The translations under genes were made by a program, and so were the position numbers. From Bacteroidales bacterium (GTDB lineage Bacteria > Bacteroidota > Bacteroidia > Bacteroidales > UBA3663): a stretch of 64,000 nucleotides of DNA. The stretch covers positions 1 through 64,000 of the forward strand of contig JAFSKF010000053.1 in assembly GCA_017449065.1 (NCBI GenBank). The letters run 5' to 3'. Of the stretch, positions 17,019-25,947 are shown one piece after another. Numbering within the stretch: position 1 is the first letter of the stretch; each line of letters opens with the position of its first letter. The notes beneath the pieces are model-generated. The model worked only from the letters and a program-made list of their open reading frames with translations. It did not search any database and was not told where the DNA came from.

Positions 17019-18473
17019 TTAACAGAACAGTTCATCCAAGGTAAGTTCGCGTTGTACACACTCAGAATATTCATTTCTTTCAACACCCTTGGAGGTTATC
17101 ATAGTAACAATGACATTTTTATCCGTCTTTGTCGCTTCAATAAACGTAGAGACCTTACGTTCAATATCATCCTCATCTTGGGCAGTCATAGAGTAAGGCC
17201 TGTTCCAGAATTTCATTTCACAAATATTGATAGTATTATCCGCCCGATCAATAAGCATATCGATCTGTGCTGAACGTTGCGACCCTTTTCCGAACCAAGA
17301 ATACACATTGGCTGTTATGCCGGAGATGCCTAATGCCTTCTTAATTTGCTCAAAATGATTCAAGCACAGCATTTCAAACGACAATCCGCTCCATGTGCTA
17401 TAAACATGAGTGTTTTGGTTATTTGACCAATAGTTGGCATCATGAGCATTTGCTTTACTCATTACCTGAAAATAGAATAGCGTAAAAGAATCGACAAGCT
17501 GATAAAGGACATCCGCATTCTTTCTGTTTCCGGAGCTCAGAATCGGACTGTTACTATTAACTTTAACGAAAGGCTCATAACTACGGATAAAACCGCAACT
17601 CTCCAGTTCCTCCAGCATCATAGAAATTTTTCCGTTGTCCGGTAGTTTTGTTTTTTCAAGAATCTCTTTTCTTGTCAATCCTTTTCCTTTCGTAGCCAAT
17701 GCAGTTACAATCCTAATATGATTAGCAGCATTTTTGTATAGTGAATTATACAAACTCTGGAACTCATCGTGCAGTTCACCTTCTTCAGAGAAAACCAGTC
17801 TGTCAATATTCTGAGCCACACTTTCACCCTTGTTCATTTTTGACAAATAGAACGGCACACCACCCAAAACCATGTAACACTCCGCAATCTGCTTGGTTGA
17901 GAGACGGAAACCTCTTGCCTCGAAATACATCTGACATTCTTTCAGCGTAAAAGGTTTCAGTGGAATCTTGTGTGTTACACGGTTATGAAGTCCGCCGCGA
18001 TTCCTGATCAGATTATTGATAATCCAAGACGTTGCACTTCCGCAAACAATCAGTTTGATGTCATCGCGCCATGATGCCCAAGAATTCCAGAAATGCTCCA
18101 AACCACTGATAAAATTGGATCGTGGAGTATCCATCCAAGGCATTTCATCAATAAATACGACCTTATTTCCCTCCGGCAGGGATTCCAGATAACTTTCCAG
18201 AGCCATGAAAGCATCGAGCCACGTTTTGACAACTGGGACTTTGGGACATTTTTTTTGGATGCCTTGCATGAAATTCTTCAATTGAGTACTCATTGAAACC
18301 TGATTCATGCCTGCAACATAAAAGGCGTATTCATTGCCTATGACCTTCTGAATAAGAAATGTTTTTCCCACACGCCTACGTCCATAAACGGCAATAAATT
18401 CAGACTGGTCCGAGTTGATATATTCCTTCAACTGCTGCTGTTCTTTCTCGCGTCCGATGAAAAGTTTATTCAT
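17019..18473 (-). CDS. AAA-type ATPase with C-terminal PD-(D/E)XK-like domain (ATPase_2/DUF234 type)
   Basis: 484 residues. The N-terminal ATPase has Walker A (GRRRVGKTFLIQ), Walker B (KVVFIDEMPWMD) and a sensor-like IVCGSATSWI. A winged-helix region follows (about 245-320; KGLTRKEILEKTKLPDNGKISMMLEELES). The C-terminal part (about 385-450) shows the PD-(D/E)XK pattern QIDMLIDRADNTINICEMKF, with Glu-x-Lys intact. This is the archaeal-type ATPase_2 plus DUF234 architecture, much expanded in Bacteroidota and archaea; the function is unestablished. The gene has its own promoter (18506-18537) and is bounded by inverted 54-bp hairpins, so gene, promoter and repeats form one 1638-bp unit. It is more AT-rich than polA beside it, which suggests acquisition. 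Confidence 0.85.
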   Translation of the reverse strand: MNKLFIGREKEQQQLKEYINSDQSEFIAVYGRRRVGKTFLIQKVIGNEYAFYVAGMNQVSMSTQLKNFMQGIQKKCPKVPVVKTWLDAFMALESYLESLPEGNKVVFIDEMPWMDTPRSNFISGLEHFWNSWASWRDDIKLIVCGSATSWIINNLIRNRGGLHNRVTHKIPLKPFTLKECQMYFEARGFRLSTKQIAECYMVLGGVPFYLSKMNKGESVAQNIDRLVFSEEGELHDEFQSLYNSLYKNAANHIRIVTALATKGKGLTRKEILEKTKLPDNGKISMMLEELESCGFIRSYEPFVKVNSNSPILSSGNRKNADVLYQLVDSFTLFYFQVMSKANAHDANYWSNNQNTHVYSTWSGLSFEMLCLNHFEQIKKALGISGITANVYSWFGKGSQRSAQIDMLIDRADNTINICEMKFWNRPYSMTAQDEDDIERKVSTFIEATKTDKNVIVTMITSKGVERNEYSECVQRELTLDELFC

Positions 18474-18505
18474 AACGTTGTATTAATTCATTGATAACCC
18501 GGTCG

Positions 18506-18537
18506 CAAAGGTACTTCTTTTTCTAAATCCAACCAAA
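18506..18537 (-). promoter_or_regulatory. Promoter of the IR-flanked ATPase gene
   Basis: Minus strand TTTG, 20 nt, TACCTTTG. The -33 lies 7 nt from IR-B, so a protein bound at the repeat could affect transcription. Confidence 0.7.
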
Positions 18538-18544
18538 AAAAGTA

Positions 18545-18598
18545 CGCGAAATCGGTCGCAAGAGGGGTGATTTTGCCATGCTTGCGACCGATTTCGTG
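18545..18598. repeat. Inverted repeat IR-B, left end of the ATPase unit
   Basis: A 54-bp hairpin: arms cgaaatcggtcgcaag and cttgcgaccgatttcg with loop aggggtgattttgccatg. Inverted relative to IR-A (52 of 54 identical). No obvious target-site duplication outside the pair. Confidence 0.9.
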
Positions 18599-18746
18599 CG
18601 ATTATCGCTTAAATTGAGATTTATTTCAGCCCATCAATGAAACTTATTTCTACCATTTTTTCTGCTGTTTTAACTCCATTTTTATCGAAAAGACACCGAA
18701 TGGCTCTGTTTTTCGGGGCAAATTTGCAATTTTTCGCCCCAAAAGA

Positions 18747-18776
18747 TTTGTATTTCAAAAATTATCCCTACATTTG
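18747..18776 (+). promoter_or_regulatory. Promoter of the plus-strand surface-protein operon
   Basis: TTTG, 18 nt, TACATTTG. The -7 is followed by CGGC, as is the -7 of the opposing operon. Transcription should start near 18783, 434 nt before the first gene. Confidence 0.7.
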
Positions 18777-18782
18777 CGGCAT

Positions 18783-19216
18783 CTGAAGAGCCACAGCGGT
18801 GGAATCCCTCGATCAGATTTTATCGGTAAAAAAAGACGCTATAAGTCGATTCTCATATTTGAAATCTCGCAAATTTCTTAAGACTTGAGGAAAAGACAAT
18901 GCTTAACGTCCACAGGAAGTGTATCCAAGCACCTCCTCATTCCCTGAATGAGTGTGTTTATATACTTAACGTGGGCCTTTGAACGTTGTTTAATCGAGTC
19001 TGGGCAATGCGAGAGCCTCAAATATGGTAAACAACTATTAGAGGGCTCCCGTCTTTTTTTGTGCTTTGTCGAATTACTCTTTAGGAGGCCGGAGTTACCC
19101 AAATACAATATACCAGACACAACATCGATATCTAAAACACTCAGACCAAATCTTTGCATTTGGCAACAACCGTACCTATATCTAAATCAAAATAATCTCT
19201 TTAAAATTATTGTATT
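18783..19216 (+). promoter_or_regulatory. Long untranslated leader with attenuator-like hairpin
   Basis: No convincing reading frame. Predicted elements: a CTTG...CAAG stem around 18890-18935 and an intrinsic-terminator-like hairpin (19013-19049 plus T-run to 19061), 155 nt before the first start codon. The layout parallels the leader at 41992-42412. I infer control by transcription attenuation or antitermination. Confidence 0.45.
19013..19061 (+). terminator. Attenuator-like terminator in leader
   Basis: Stem gagcctc / gagggctc with one bulged G and a 22-nt loop, followed by cccgtc and seven T. Confidence 0.4.
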
Positions 19217-20062
19217 ATGAAGAAACTATTATTAATGACCTCATTGTTCCTCGCCGCTTGTGCGTGGGGACAAACCAATCCGAAAATTATAGATTTTTTT
19301 TCCTTTGAAGGAATTCGTTCTCTTATCCCTGAATTCAGTTATGGAGGAAAAATTAACCTATACGATGCACACGACGACCCTGTACATAAAATAGATATTT
19401 ATGATGAAAACTTCGAAGTGTTTAAAACCATCTCTGTTAATGATGAAGGTCTTACAGGCAATGCATATTATTACTATGGTGTACAAGGTGTGGGGTATAA
19501 AAACTACGATAATGGTTATTATACAGATTACTTATTCCTAACCCAAACGTTATTTAATGATGACGATAAATTCGAATACATTGTTCCCATTCTAATTGAA
19601 GATCGCCAGTGCGGCTTTTATGTAAAAACAGAAGGTGACGCTATTCTACAAACCGTTAAATTCGAAGAAGATTTGACAGGATTTATTGATCGTATGATCA
19701 AAATAAATGGTAAAGTTTTTTTGTTTGCTGCTGTTCACGATTCTAATGATAAAGGGAAAACTATCATCTACGAGATTGACAAACAGTCTAATGCTATCAA
19801 GAAGGTAGCCACCCACACAGGGATGAAGGTTCATCCAACTGTTGCCAATCCATCCGAACCGATAACCATTGAATTAGGTGAGGATACCGACATTCATGAG
19901 ATTCATGTGGTGAATGCGGCAGGACAAACCGTTAAGCGCATACCTGTTAACGAAGGCCAACGCCAAGTGGTTATCAAATCTCAAGGACTGAGCCAGGGCA
20001 TGAACATCATCAATGCAACTGGCCCTCAACAGAAATATAACAGCAAAATTTTTGTGAAGTAG
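19217..20062 (+). CDS. Secreted protein with T9SS type A-like C-terminal domain
   Basis: 281 residues with a signal peptide (MKKLLLMTSLFLAACAWGQ). The central part is tyrosine- and aspartate-rich and I do not recognise a domain. The last 75 residues (VHPTVANPSEPITIELGED, IHVVNAAGQTVKRI, SQGLSQGMNIINA, KIFVK) follow the pattern of the type A sorting domain of the Bacteroidota type IX secretion system: P-x-(V/A)-N-P start, a strand with V.N..GQ.V, and a final short basic strand. It is therefore likely exported to the surface. First gene of the plus-strand operon; 105 nt to the next start. Confidence 0.75.
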   Translation: MKKLLLMTSLFLAACAWGQTNPKIIDFFSFEGIRSLIPEFSYGGKINLYDAHDDPVHKIDIYDENFEVFKTISVNDEGLTGNAYYYYGVQGVGYKNYDNGYYTDYLFLTQTLFNDDDKFEYIVPILIEDRQCGFYVKTEGDAILQTVKFEEDLTGFIDRMIKINGKVFLFAAVHDSNDKGKTIIYEIDKQSNAIKKVATHTGMKVHPTVANPSEPITIELGEDTDIHEIHVVNAAGQTVKRIPVNEGQRQVVIKSQGLSQGMNIINATGPQQKYNSKIFVK

Positions 20063-20167
20063 AATAATTACTCACTCCACGGGGCCTAAACATTTTTAGG
20101 CTCTGTGGAATTTATCAAAATCCCGTATGAAATACACAACATAATAATAAACCTAAATGTAACAATT

Positions 20168-21100
20168 ATGAAAACAAATCACAAACACTCATTCCATCAG
20201 AACATGAAGAAATTATTATCTCTTCTTTCTGCAACTTGTATTGTAATGGCTGCTAATGCACAGACCGAATCTGCATTCATAGATCCTGTTGCAGTTTTAG
20301 GCGAAGGGGCCACCTCCACCACTTCTGTTCCTGTTACTGCCAGTACTGTTTTCTGCCAGTCTGCCAATGTGAAAATGAAAGCCGCTTGGGACGACAATTA
20401 CAAGATTGCATATTTGGTAAGTGAACGTACCGTCGTTCATTCGATTACCATTGATAATGAAATTTACAGTTTGGACGGAGATGCTGTTCAAGGTCAGACA
20501 AATCCTAAAGAGAACTCTTTGCTGACGGGTGGTCAAACCTCTGGTGCCGTTTACAAATTTGAAGTAACTGCTGACGGCAACCTCTATATTTTCGGTAACT
20601 TTAACTATAATAAAAACTATTATGTTTGGGAGGGTGATGTTGCTAACGGTGCCGGTAAGGCAATAGCCTACACATTGCGGGCATATACAGCATATGAAGG
20701 AACAGAGGTTGGTTATAGCTTGCCGGCTGACGAGTTAGGCTATTATGCTGCCATGGGTTACGATGCTGAAGGTGTAGCAAACTTTACTTCTAACCCAACT
20801 TACGACGATGGCACCAAGTACAATGCTGCCGGAACGATTGCAGGAAACTGGTCGGAAGGGTATTCTGTAGGCGTTATTTCTTTCCCGGTTCGCAAAGCTG
20901 CTGGTCAATACTATGTAAACGCCTGTGTTTCGAAATTAGCAAGCAACGGTTTCGTTTTCATTCCAACACCTAAAGAAATTACCGGTATCACAACGCTCCG
21001 TGCTGAGGAGACTGCAAACAGTTATTTCGATTTGGCGGGTCGTCGCACAAATGCCAAGGGCTTGGTTATTACGAACGGCAAGGTAGTTCTTGTGAAGTAA
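20168..21100 (+). CDS. Secreted protein of unknown function with short C-terminal tail
   Basis: 310 residues from this start; an internal ATG at 20204 (MKKLLSLLSATCIVMAANAQ) gives the most compact signal peptide, and an upstream ATG at 20105 seems too early. The body is beta-rich (NVKMKAAWDDNYKIAYLVSERTVV; GAVYKFEVTADGNLYIFGNF) and not recognised. The end (YFDLAGRRTNAKGLVITNGKVVLVK region) is a textbook example of the short tail seen on other exported proteins here. It lies between the T9SS-type protein and the LRR protein and is likely part of the same surface apparatus. Confidence 0.75.
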   Translation: MKTNHKHSFHQNMKKLLSLLSATCIVMAANAQTESAFIDPVAVLGEGATSTTSVPVTASTVFCQSANVKMKAAWDDNYKIAYLVSERTVVHSITIDNEIYSLDGDAVQGQTNPKENSLLTGGQTSGAVYKFEVTADGNLYIFGNFNYNKNYYVWEGDVANGAGKAIAYTLRAYTAYEGTEVGYSLPADELGYYAAMGYDAEGVANFTSNPTYDDGTKYNAAGTIAGNWSEGYSVGVISFPVRKAAGQYYVNACVSKLASNGFVFIPTPKEITGITTLRAEETANSYFDLAGRRTNAKGLVITNGKVVLVK

Positions 21101-21119
21101 TCCTTAAATTTATCACGTT

Positions 21120-23057
21120 ATGAAAAAAATGTTTTTATTGGCTTTAAGCCTTGTTACCACATTAAGCGGTCTTGCATCCGACTTCAATGTCGATGGTTTT
21201 TATTACAACATCACCTCATTATCCGACCTGACTGTAGAACTTGCGAAACCGGATGATGGAGTATATACCGGTGATATTACTATCCCGAGAACCGTTGAAT
21301 ATCTGTCCAGAACCTTTTCTGTGACGGGCATCAACAACGAAGCTTTAGATAATAGTAACATAGGAACTTTATCTATAAATGACAACATAAAAAGACTCTA
21401 TAACCGCAATTGGGGAACCATCCAGAATCTTCGTATCGAAGACAGTACTGATACTCTTTTTATTGATAGCTATAGTTTTTTAGGCACTATAAACAAAGTA
21501 TATATAGGGAGGGATATAAACTCCAGGTACGTCATAAGCGAAATATTTAAGCGTAGCAAAACAACAAAAGTAACTTTTGGTCCTTTGGTTACCACCATTT
21601 GGGGGATGTTCAGAGGTTGCGAAACACTTCAAGAAGCTATTGTACCCAATACCGTAAAGGAAATAGGCGAGGAAGCTTTTCGTGAAACCGCTATTGAATC
21701 CATCGATGTATCTGGAGCAATCCAGATTGGATCAAGTGCGTTTCAAAGTTGCAAGAAACTAAAAAGCATACAAATTTCAAATTCTTTACAGTCAATCTCT
21801 TCGTCTGCCTTTAGCGGATGCTCTGCATTAGAAAGCATCAATTTGCCTAATAGTCTGAAATCTATAGGTTCCAATTGTTTTTCTGGCTGTACTACGTTGA
21901 AAGAAATAACAATTCCAAATGGGACAATATACAATGATGCATTCAGCAACTGTACAAGTTTAGAAACTGTAAATATCCTTCCTGGTGTTACAACCATTTG
22001 GGAGGAAGCTTTCAGCGGCTGCACAAATCTCACAACTGTTAAGTTGCCTTCTACATTGATTAAATTAGGAGAATATTATAATCAACCATATAGGGAAGTG
22101 TTCTCGAATTGCTCTTCTTTAAAAACAATTACTGTTGGAAGTCCCATTCCCGTTTCCTGTAATGAAAATTGTTTTACATTCAACTCCTATTTGACAGCCA
22201 CACTCAATGTTCCGGTCGGTTCGTTGGAAGCTTACAAAACAACGGAACCTTGGAAGAACTTTGTGGACATCCAAGAGGATGCAACTATCGACGACGATCT
22301 GTTTGTTATCGAAGTAGAAACAAAATCAATGAGAGATGGTATTGTTGAAATATCTGTTAATGGAAAAACAAAAACTTATGACTATTATTACTATGATGAC
22401 GAAGATCCTTATCTTTTCGTAAAGAAAGGGGAGTCCGTTAAAATCGAAGTCGCACCCTATAGAGAATACCGCCTAAAGAATCTACTCATCAACAATGTGG
22501 ACGTAACAGATCAACTGGTTGACAACATCTACACAACCACCATGAGCGGCAATATGTCCGTCGTAGCAACCATCGAGCGAGATGAAAATCCACAACCCGA
22601 ACCGGAACCGATTTATCTGACCATCAAACAGGGCGAAGGAGGAAGCATACGCAAACTAATCAGCGAGTTTTCGTCCCATTCCTTCTTTATAGATGCAGAA
22701 GAAGGATGGCAGATCCATTCCGTCACGAAGAATGGAGAAGATATCACCTCGTCGGTCGGTAATGACGGATGGCTGAACCTTTACAAACTGAGAAAGAGCA
22801 CCCTTGTTTCCATCACTTTCGAAAATACTTCTTCTGCGGTGAACGAGGTAGCTGTAAGCAAAGCAAAAGTCTATGCTGCAGAAGGACGCATCGTCATTCG
22901 AGGAGCGGAACTTGGAGAACCTATCAGCGTTTACAATGAATCCGGTGCCAAAGTTTCTTCTATCATTGCTTCAAAGGATTCGGAATCCATCCGCGTCGAT
23001 TCAGGACATATCTATATCGTAAAACTGAATGGGAAATCCGTCAAGGTTGCGATTTAA
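21120..23057 (+). CDS. BspA-like leucine-rich repeat surface protein
   Basis: 645 residues with a signal peptide (MKKMFLLALSLVTTLSGLAS). Residues about 130-400 are BspA/LRR_5 repeats (SFSGC..LE.I.LP.SL..IG pattern, e.g. AFSGCTNLTTVKLP), which mediate binding to host proteins or other bacteria in characterised members. After an inter-domain strand (VPVGSLEAYKTTEPWKNFVDI) come two InlB-like or beta-sandwich segments (IEVETKSMRDG..., LTIKQGEGGSIRKLI). The C-terminus (VYAAEGRIVIRGAELGEP, VYNESGAKV, IYIVKLNGKSVKVAI) resembles the type A T9SS sorting domain. Sits 19 nt after the preceding gene. Confidence 0.88.
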   Translation: MKKMFLLALSLVTTLSGLASDFNVDGFYYNITSLSDLTVELAKPDDGVYTGDITIPRTVEYLSRTFSVTGINNEALDNSNIGTLSINDNIKRLYNRNWGTIQNLRIEDSTDTLFIDSYSFLGTINKVYIGRDINSRYVISEIFKRSKTTKVTFGPLVTTIWGMFRGCETLQEAIVPNTVKEIGEEAFRETAIESIDVSGAIQIGSSAFQSCKKLKSIQISNSLQSISSSAFSGCSALESINLPNSLKSIGSNCFSGCTTLKEITIPNGTIYNDAFSNCTSLETVNILPGVTTIWEEAFSGCTNLTTVKLPSTLIKLGEYYNQPYREVFSNCSSLKTITVGSPIPVSCNENCFTFNSYLTATLNVPVGSLEAYKTTEPWKNFVDIQEDATIDDDLFVIEVETKSMRDGIVEISVNGKTKTYDYYYYDDEDPYLFVKKGESVKIEVAPYREYRLKNLLINNVDVTDQLVDNIYTTTMSGNMSVVATIERDENPQPEPEPIYLTIKQGEGGSIRKLISEFSSHSFFIDAEEGWQIHSVTKNGEDITSSVGNDGWLNLYKLRKSTLVSITFENTSSAVNEVAVSKAKVYAAEGRIVIRGAELGEPISVYNESGAKVSSIIASKDSESIRVDSGHIYIVKLNGKSVKVAI

Positions 23058-23073
23058 CAAATACAAATCCCCT

Positions 23074-25926
23074 ATGAAACACATAACCAAAAACCATTTA
23101 TTTACCCATAGCCAGGGAATACTGATTCTCTGGCTATCGGTATTGCTATTTGCCGGTCAGCACAAGGCTTTGGCGGCAAGCACGATTGAACCTGGTTCGG
23201 AAAAAGAAAATAATGCCAGCGGTGGTACCGTTGCCAACGAACAGGTGGATGGCGAAAGCTACTACATAAGCGGCACTTATATTGCCGGAAAAGGTTCGAT
23301 GCAGGTTGGCAGCATGACCAGCAAGGGTTTCAAAATACGAACCGGACAAAAAGGCGGTACCCTCACCATCAATGTCAATTATCCCTATACCATTACGGAA
23401 CTGACCATGACCGGCATTGCCAACTATTCAGCAGTTAGCGACGGTGCTTGTATCTCGGTGACGAAAGTGGAAGTTGACGGCGAGGAAGTATCGTTTACAG
23501 GCGGCGAGTTTCTGGCAAAAGAGACCAAGGAATCAGCCACCTTGTCGGTGAGTGGAATCAATGCCGCTGATTCCATCAAACTCTACTTTGACAACAGCAA
23601 TGCAACGGGCACACAAATCAATATGTGCTATAACATCAAATGGCAACGTCCCATTGAAAAAGAGGATGAGATACAAGGAACCATATCCTGGGATACCGGT
23701 AAGATAAGCGAATCCATCTTGCCAGCCATTCAGGAAACCAGCATGACTATTGGTAACGACCTGATTGTCTCATATTACGATGCCTCTGTAAATGGCGGAA
23801 GTATCTTGCCTACATACCAGCCTGTCACCGATAATCCCGGAAACAAAACCGCTGATATGATTGAATACACCATCAAAATGAAGGAAGGATTCACCTTTAC
23901 TCCCACCAGTATTGCATTTGATGCCGTGAAGCATGCCACCGACAATGCCTACTTCTCTTGGTGTTTCGTTGATAACGACGATATCGCTTACGCTATCAAA
24001 GAATATTCCAATTCAAAGACCCAAATTCTGCGAAACAACAATGCGAACGCCAACGTTGCCCCTCTCACACACGAAGAAGAAGTTACGGTTGACCCCGGAC
24101 GTACCATTACGCTGCGTTTCTATATTTCAAATGTTGCGAACACAAAGAAGATGTCAATAGGCAATATTAAGATCAACGGAATCGTAACCGGAAACATCGA
24201 AAACACGAGTTTTGAAAAAAAGAATCCGAAGTTGGGAAACTTCCTATATACCATTCCCGAAGAGGATATTCTCTATGACGAATCGCATCATGCTGCACAT
24301 ATCTACAAATCAGAAGGCCTTGGCAATATTCAAATCTACTATACCAATGCTTCCGACGGAACAAAGACTGATGTAGCGCCATCCGCCGCCGGCACCTATA
24401 CGGTTTCGTTCGAATGTGAAGGAAACGATCTCTACAACGAAACCTTATTTGAAAATGTAGGAACATTCTCTATTTCCAATGTCAATCTGCAAGACTGGCA
24501 GATACTGACGTCCGCCTATCAGACCTTCCCCAAAACAGACCAATGGAACTCACAATGGGACTTCAGCGGTGGAACCAACAATGCCAAGAATCTGTATGGT
24601 GTCACATTCCGGAAAGGTCAGGTGACCGCCATCAATCTGGCCTCCAACAATCTCAGCGGAGATTTCCCGCTCTCCCTGCTCTTGTTGCCGTCACTCCAGT
24701 CGCTCAACTTGTCGGGTAACCAGATAACCGGAGACATCGGACTTGCCATAGCTGCCTTCATGCAATTGAATCCGACAGCAAAGATCTCTGTACAGGAAAT
24801 CAATGTCTCAAACAACCTGTTGTCTGGCAATATCGGAATATTCGCTCATTTCTGCCCATTGCTCACCAAGCTTATCGCATCAGGCAACTGTATTGAAGAT
24901 GTTTATCCGATGATTTCCACCACCGTCGAATCTATCGATCTAAGCCATCAGACCATAGCACGTGTTGTTCCGATACACTTGGCACAACTTGACTCTATCG
25001 TAAACAATGCACCAAGCATTCTGCTTTACAACCACACCTACCAATCGTTCGTGTCGAATGTCAGATTCCAATGCTACACCCAAGATGAGAGCTGGGGCAT
25101 GGTAATGGAATACAAAGACGGACACTTGGGCGTTTCGTATGTGCTGAATCAGAATACCTACTATGGCAAGTCGGGTGACACATTGAACGTTTCCGTGCTG
25201 AACGGCATGACCATAGGAAGCACCATCCGTTTCACTTTAGGCTACGACACGGGTGACTGTAACTTCGACGGAAAGGTAAATGTACTCGATTTGCAAACCG
25301 ATGTTCTCTATATTTTGGAGAACTATCAGACCCGTCCGTACAATTTCGTGGCTGCCAACCTGTGGGAAGATGAACAGATCAATGTGCAAGACGTCATTTG
25401 TCTGGTAAATCTTCTGATGGAAACTGACCAGGACGAACCCGCCAGCGCAACCCGCATCAGACGAAGCGCTCCGTATTCGGAAACAAGCGATGCTTTTGTC
25501 TATGTGGAGAACGGCAAACTTATGGTGAACACCAGCCAGCCTGTTGCCGCATTCGACATCACCATTGGCAATGCAAATGCCATTAGCATTGAGCGAAGTT
25601 TGCAATCTGTAGGCATGAGTGTGACAACAAGCAAAACGGCTAACGGCATTCGTCTGATTGGCTATTCCTTGAACGGAGCCAGTCTGCCAAACGGCATTTC
25701 AGAGATTGGTACCTTAGACAAAAATACGTCATACGTTCGGAATGCAATGCTATCCGATGTCGAAGCCAATGCTATCCTAACCAATTTTGGAAGTACAACA
25801 GGCATCGATGCAATCGAGTCAACCTCTGGAGACGATCTGAACTTCTATGACTTGCAAGGCCGGAAGATACAAACCCAGCCGCATAAGGGCCTATACATTC
25901 AGAACGGTCACAAACTGATAAAGTAA
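23074..25926 (+). CDS. Large surface protein with LRR, dockerin-like and cohesin-like modules
   Basis: 950 residues. I chose the ATG at 23074 because it gives a proper signal peptide (MKHITKNHLF...LLFAGQHKALA) and sits 16 nt after the previous stop; an ATG at 23029 would overlap that gene. Regions: unknown beta domains to about 480; plant-type LRRs (about 525-640; LASNNLSGDFPLSLLLLPSL, LNLSGNQITGDIG); a dockerin-like pair of calcium loops (about 725-790; GDCNFDGKVNVLDLQTDV and EDEQINVQDVICLVNLLM); then a cohesin-like beta module (about 810-915; VYVENGKLMVNTSQPVAAFD). It ends in the short tail (NFYDLQGRKIQ...NGHKLIK). Dockerin and cohesin modules pair in cellulosomes; here they may tie surface proteins together. 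Confidence 0.82.
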   Translation: MKHITKNHLFTHSQGILILWLSVLLFAGQHKALAASTIEPGSEKENNASGGTVANEQVDGESYYISGTYIAGKGSMQVGSMTSKGFKIRTGQKGGTLTINVNYPYTITELTMTGIANYSAVSDGACISVTKVEVDGEEVSFTGGEFLAKETKESATLSVSGINAADSIKLYFDNSNATGTQINMCYNIKWQRPIEKEDEIQGTISWDTGKISESILPAIQETSMTIGNDLIVSYYDASVNGGSILPTYQPVTDNPGNKTADMIEYTIKMKEGFTFTPTSIAFDAVKHATDNAYFSWCFVDNDDIAYAIKEYSNSKTQILRNNNANANVAPLTHEEEVTVDPGRTITLRFYISNVANTKKMSIGNIKINGIVTGNIENTSFEKKNPKLGNFLYTIPEEDILYDESHHAAHIYKSEGLGNIQIYYTNASDGTKTDVAPSAAGTYTVSFECEGNDLYNETLFENVGTFSISNVNLQDWQILTSAYQTFPKTDQWNSQWDFSGGTNNAKNLYGVTFRKGQVTAINLASNNLSGDFPLSLLLLPSLQSLNLSGNQITGDIGLAIAAFMQLNPTAKISVQEINVSNNLLSGNIGIFAHFCPLLTKLIASGNCIEDVYPMISTTVESIDLSHQTIARVVPIHLAQLDSIVNNAPSILLYNHTYQSFVSNVRFQCYTQDESWGMVMEYKDGHLGVSYVLNQNTYYGKSGDTLNVSVLNGMTIGSTIRFTLGYDTGDCNFDGKVNVLDLQTDVLYILENYQTRPYNFVAANLWEDEQINVQDVICLVNLLMETDQDEPASATRIRRSAPYSETSDAFVYVENGKLMVNTSQPVAAFDITIGNANAISIERSLQSVGMSVTTSKTANGIRLIGYSLNGASLPNGISEIGTLDKNTSYVRNAMLSDVEANAILTNFGSTTGIDAIESTSGDDLNFYDLQGRKIQTQPHKGLYIQNGHKLIK

Positions 25927-25947
25927 GAATCTGCAACTATACTCATT

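Noticed and set aside
16961..18598. IS200/IS605-type insertion sequence
   Set aside because: Terminal hairpins fit loosely, but there is no transposase and the two ends are inverted copies of each other.
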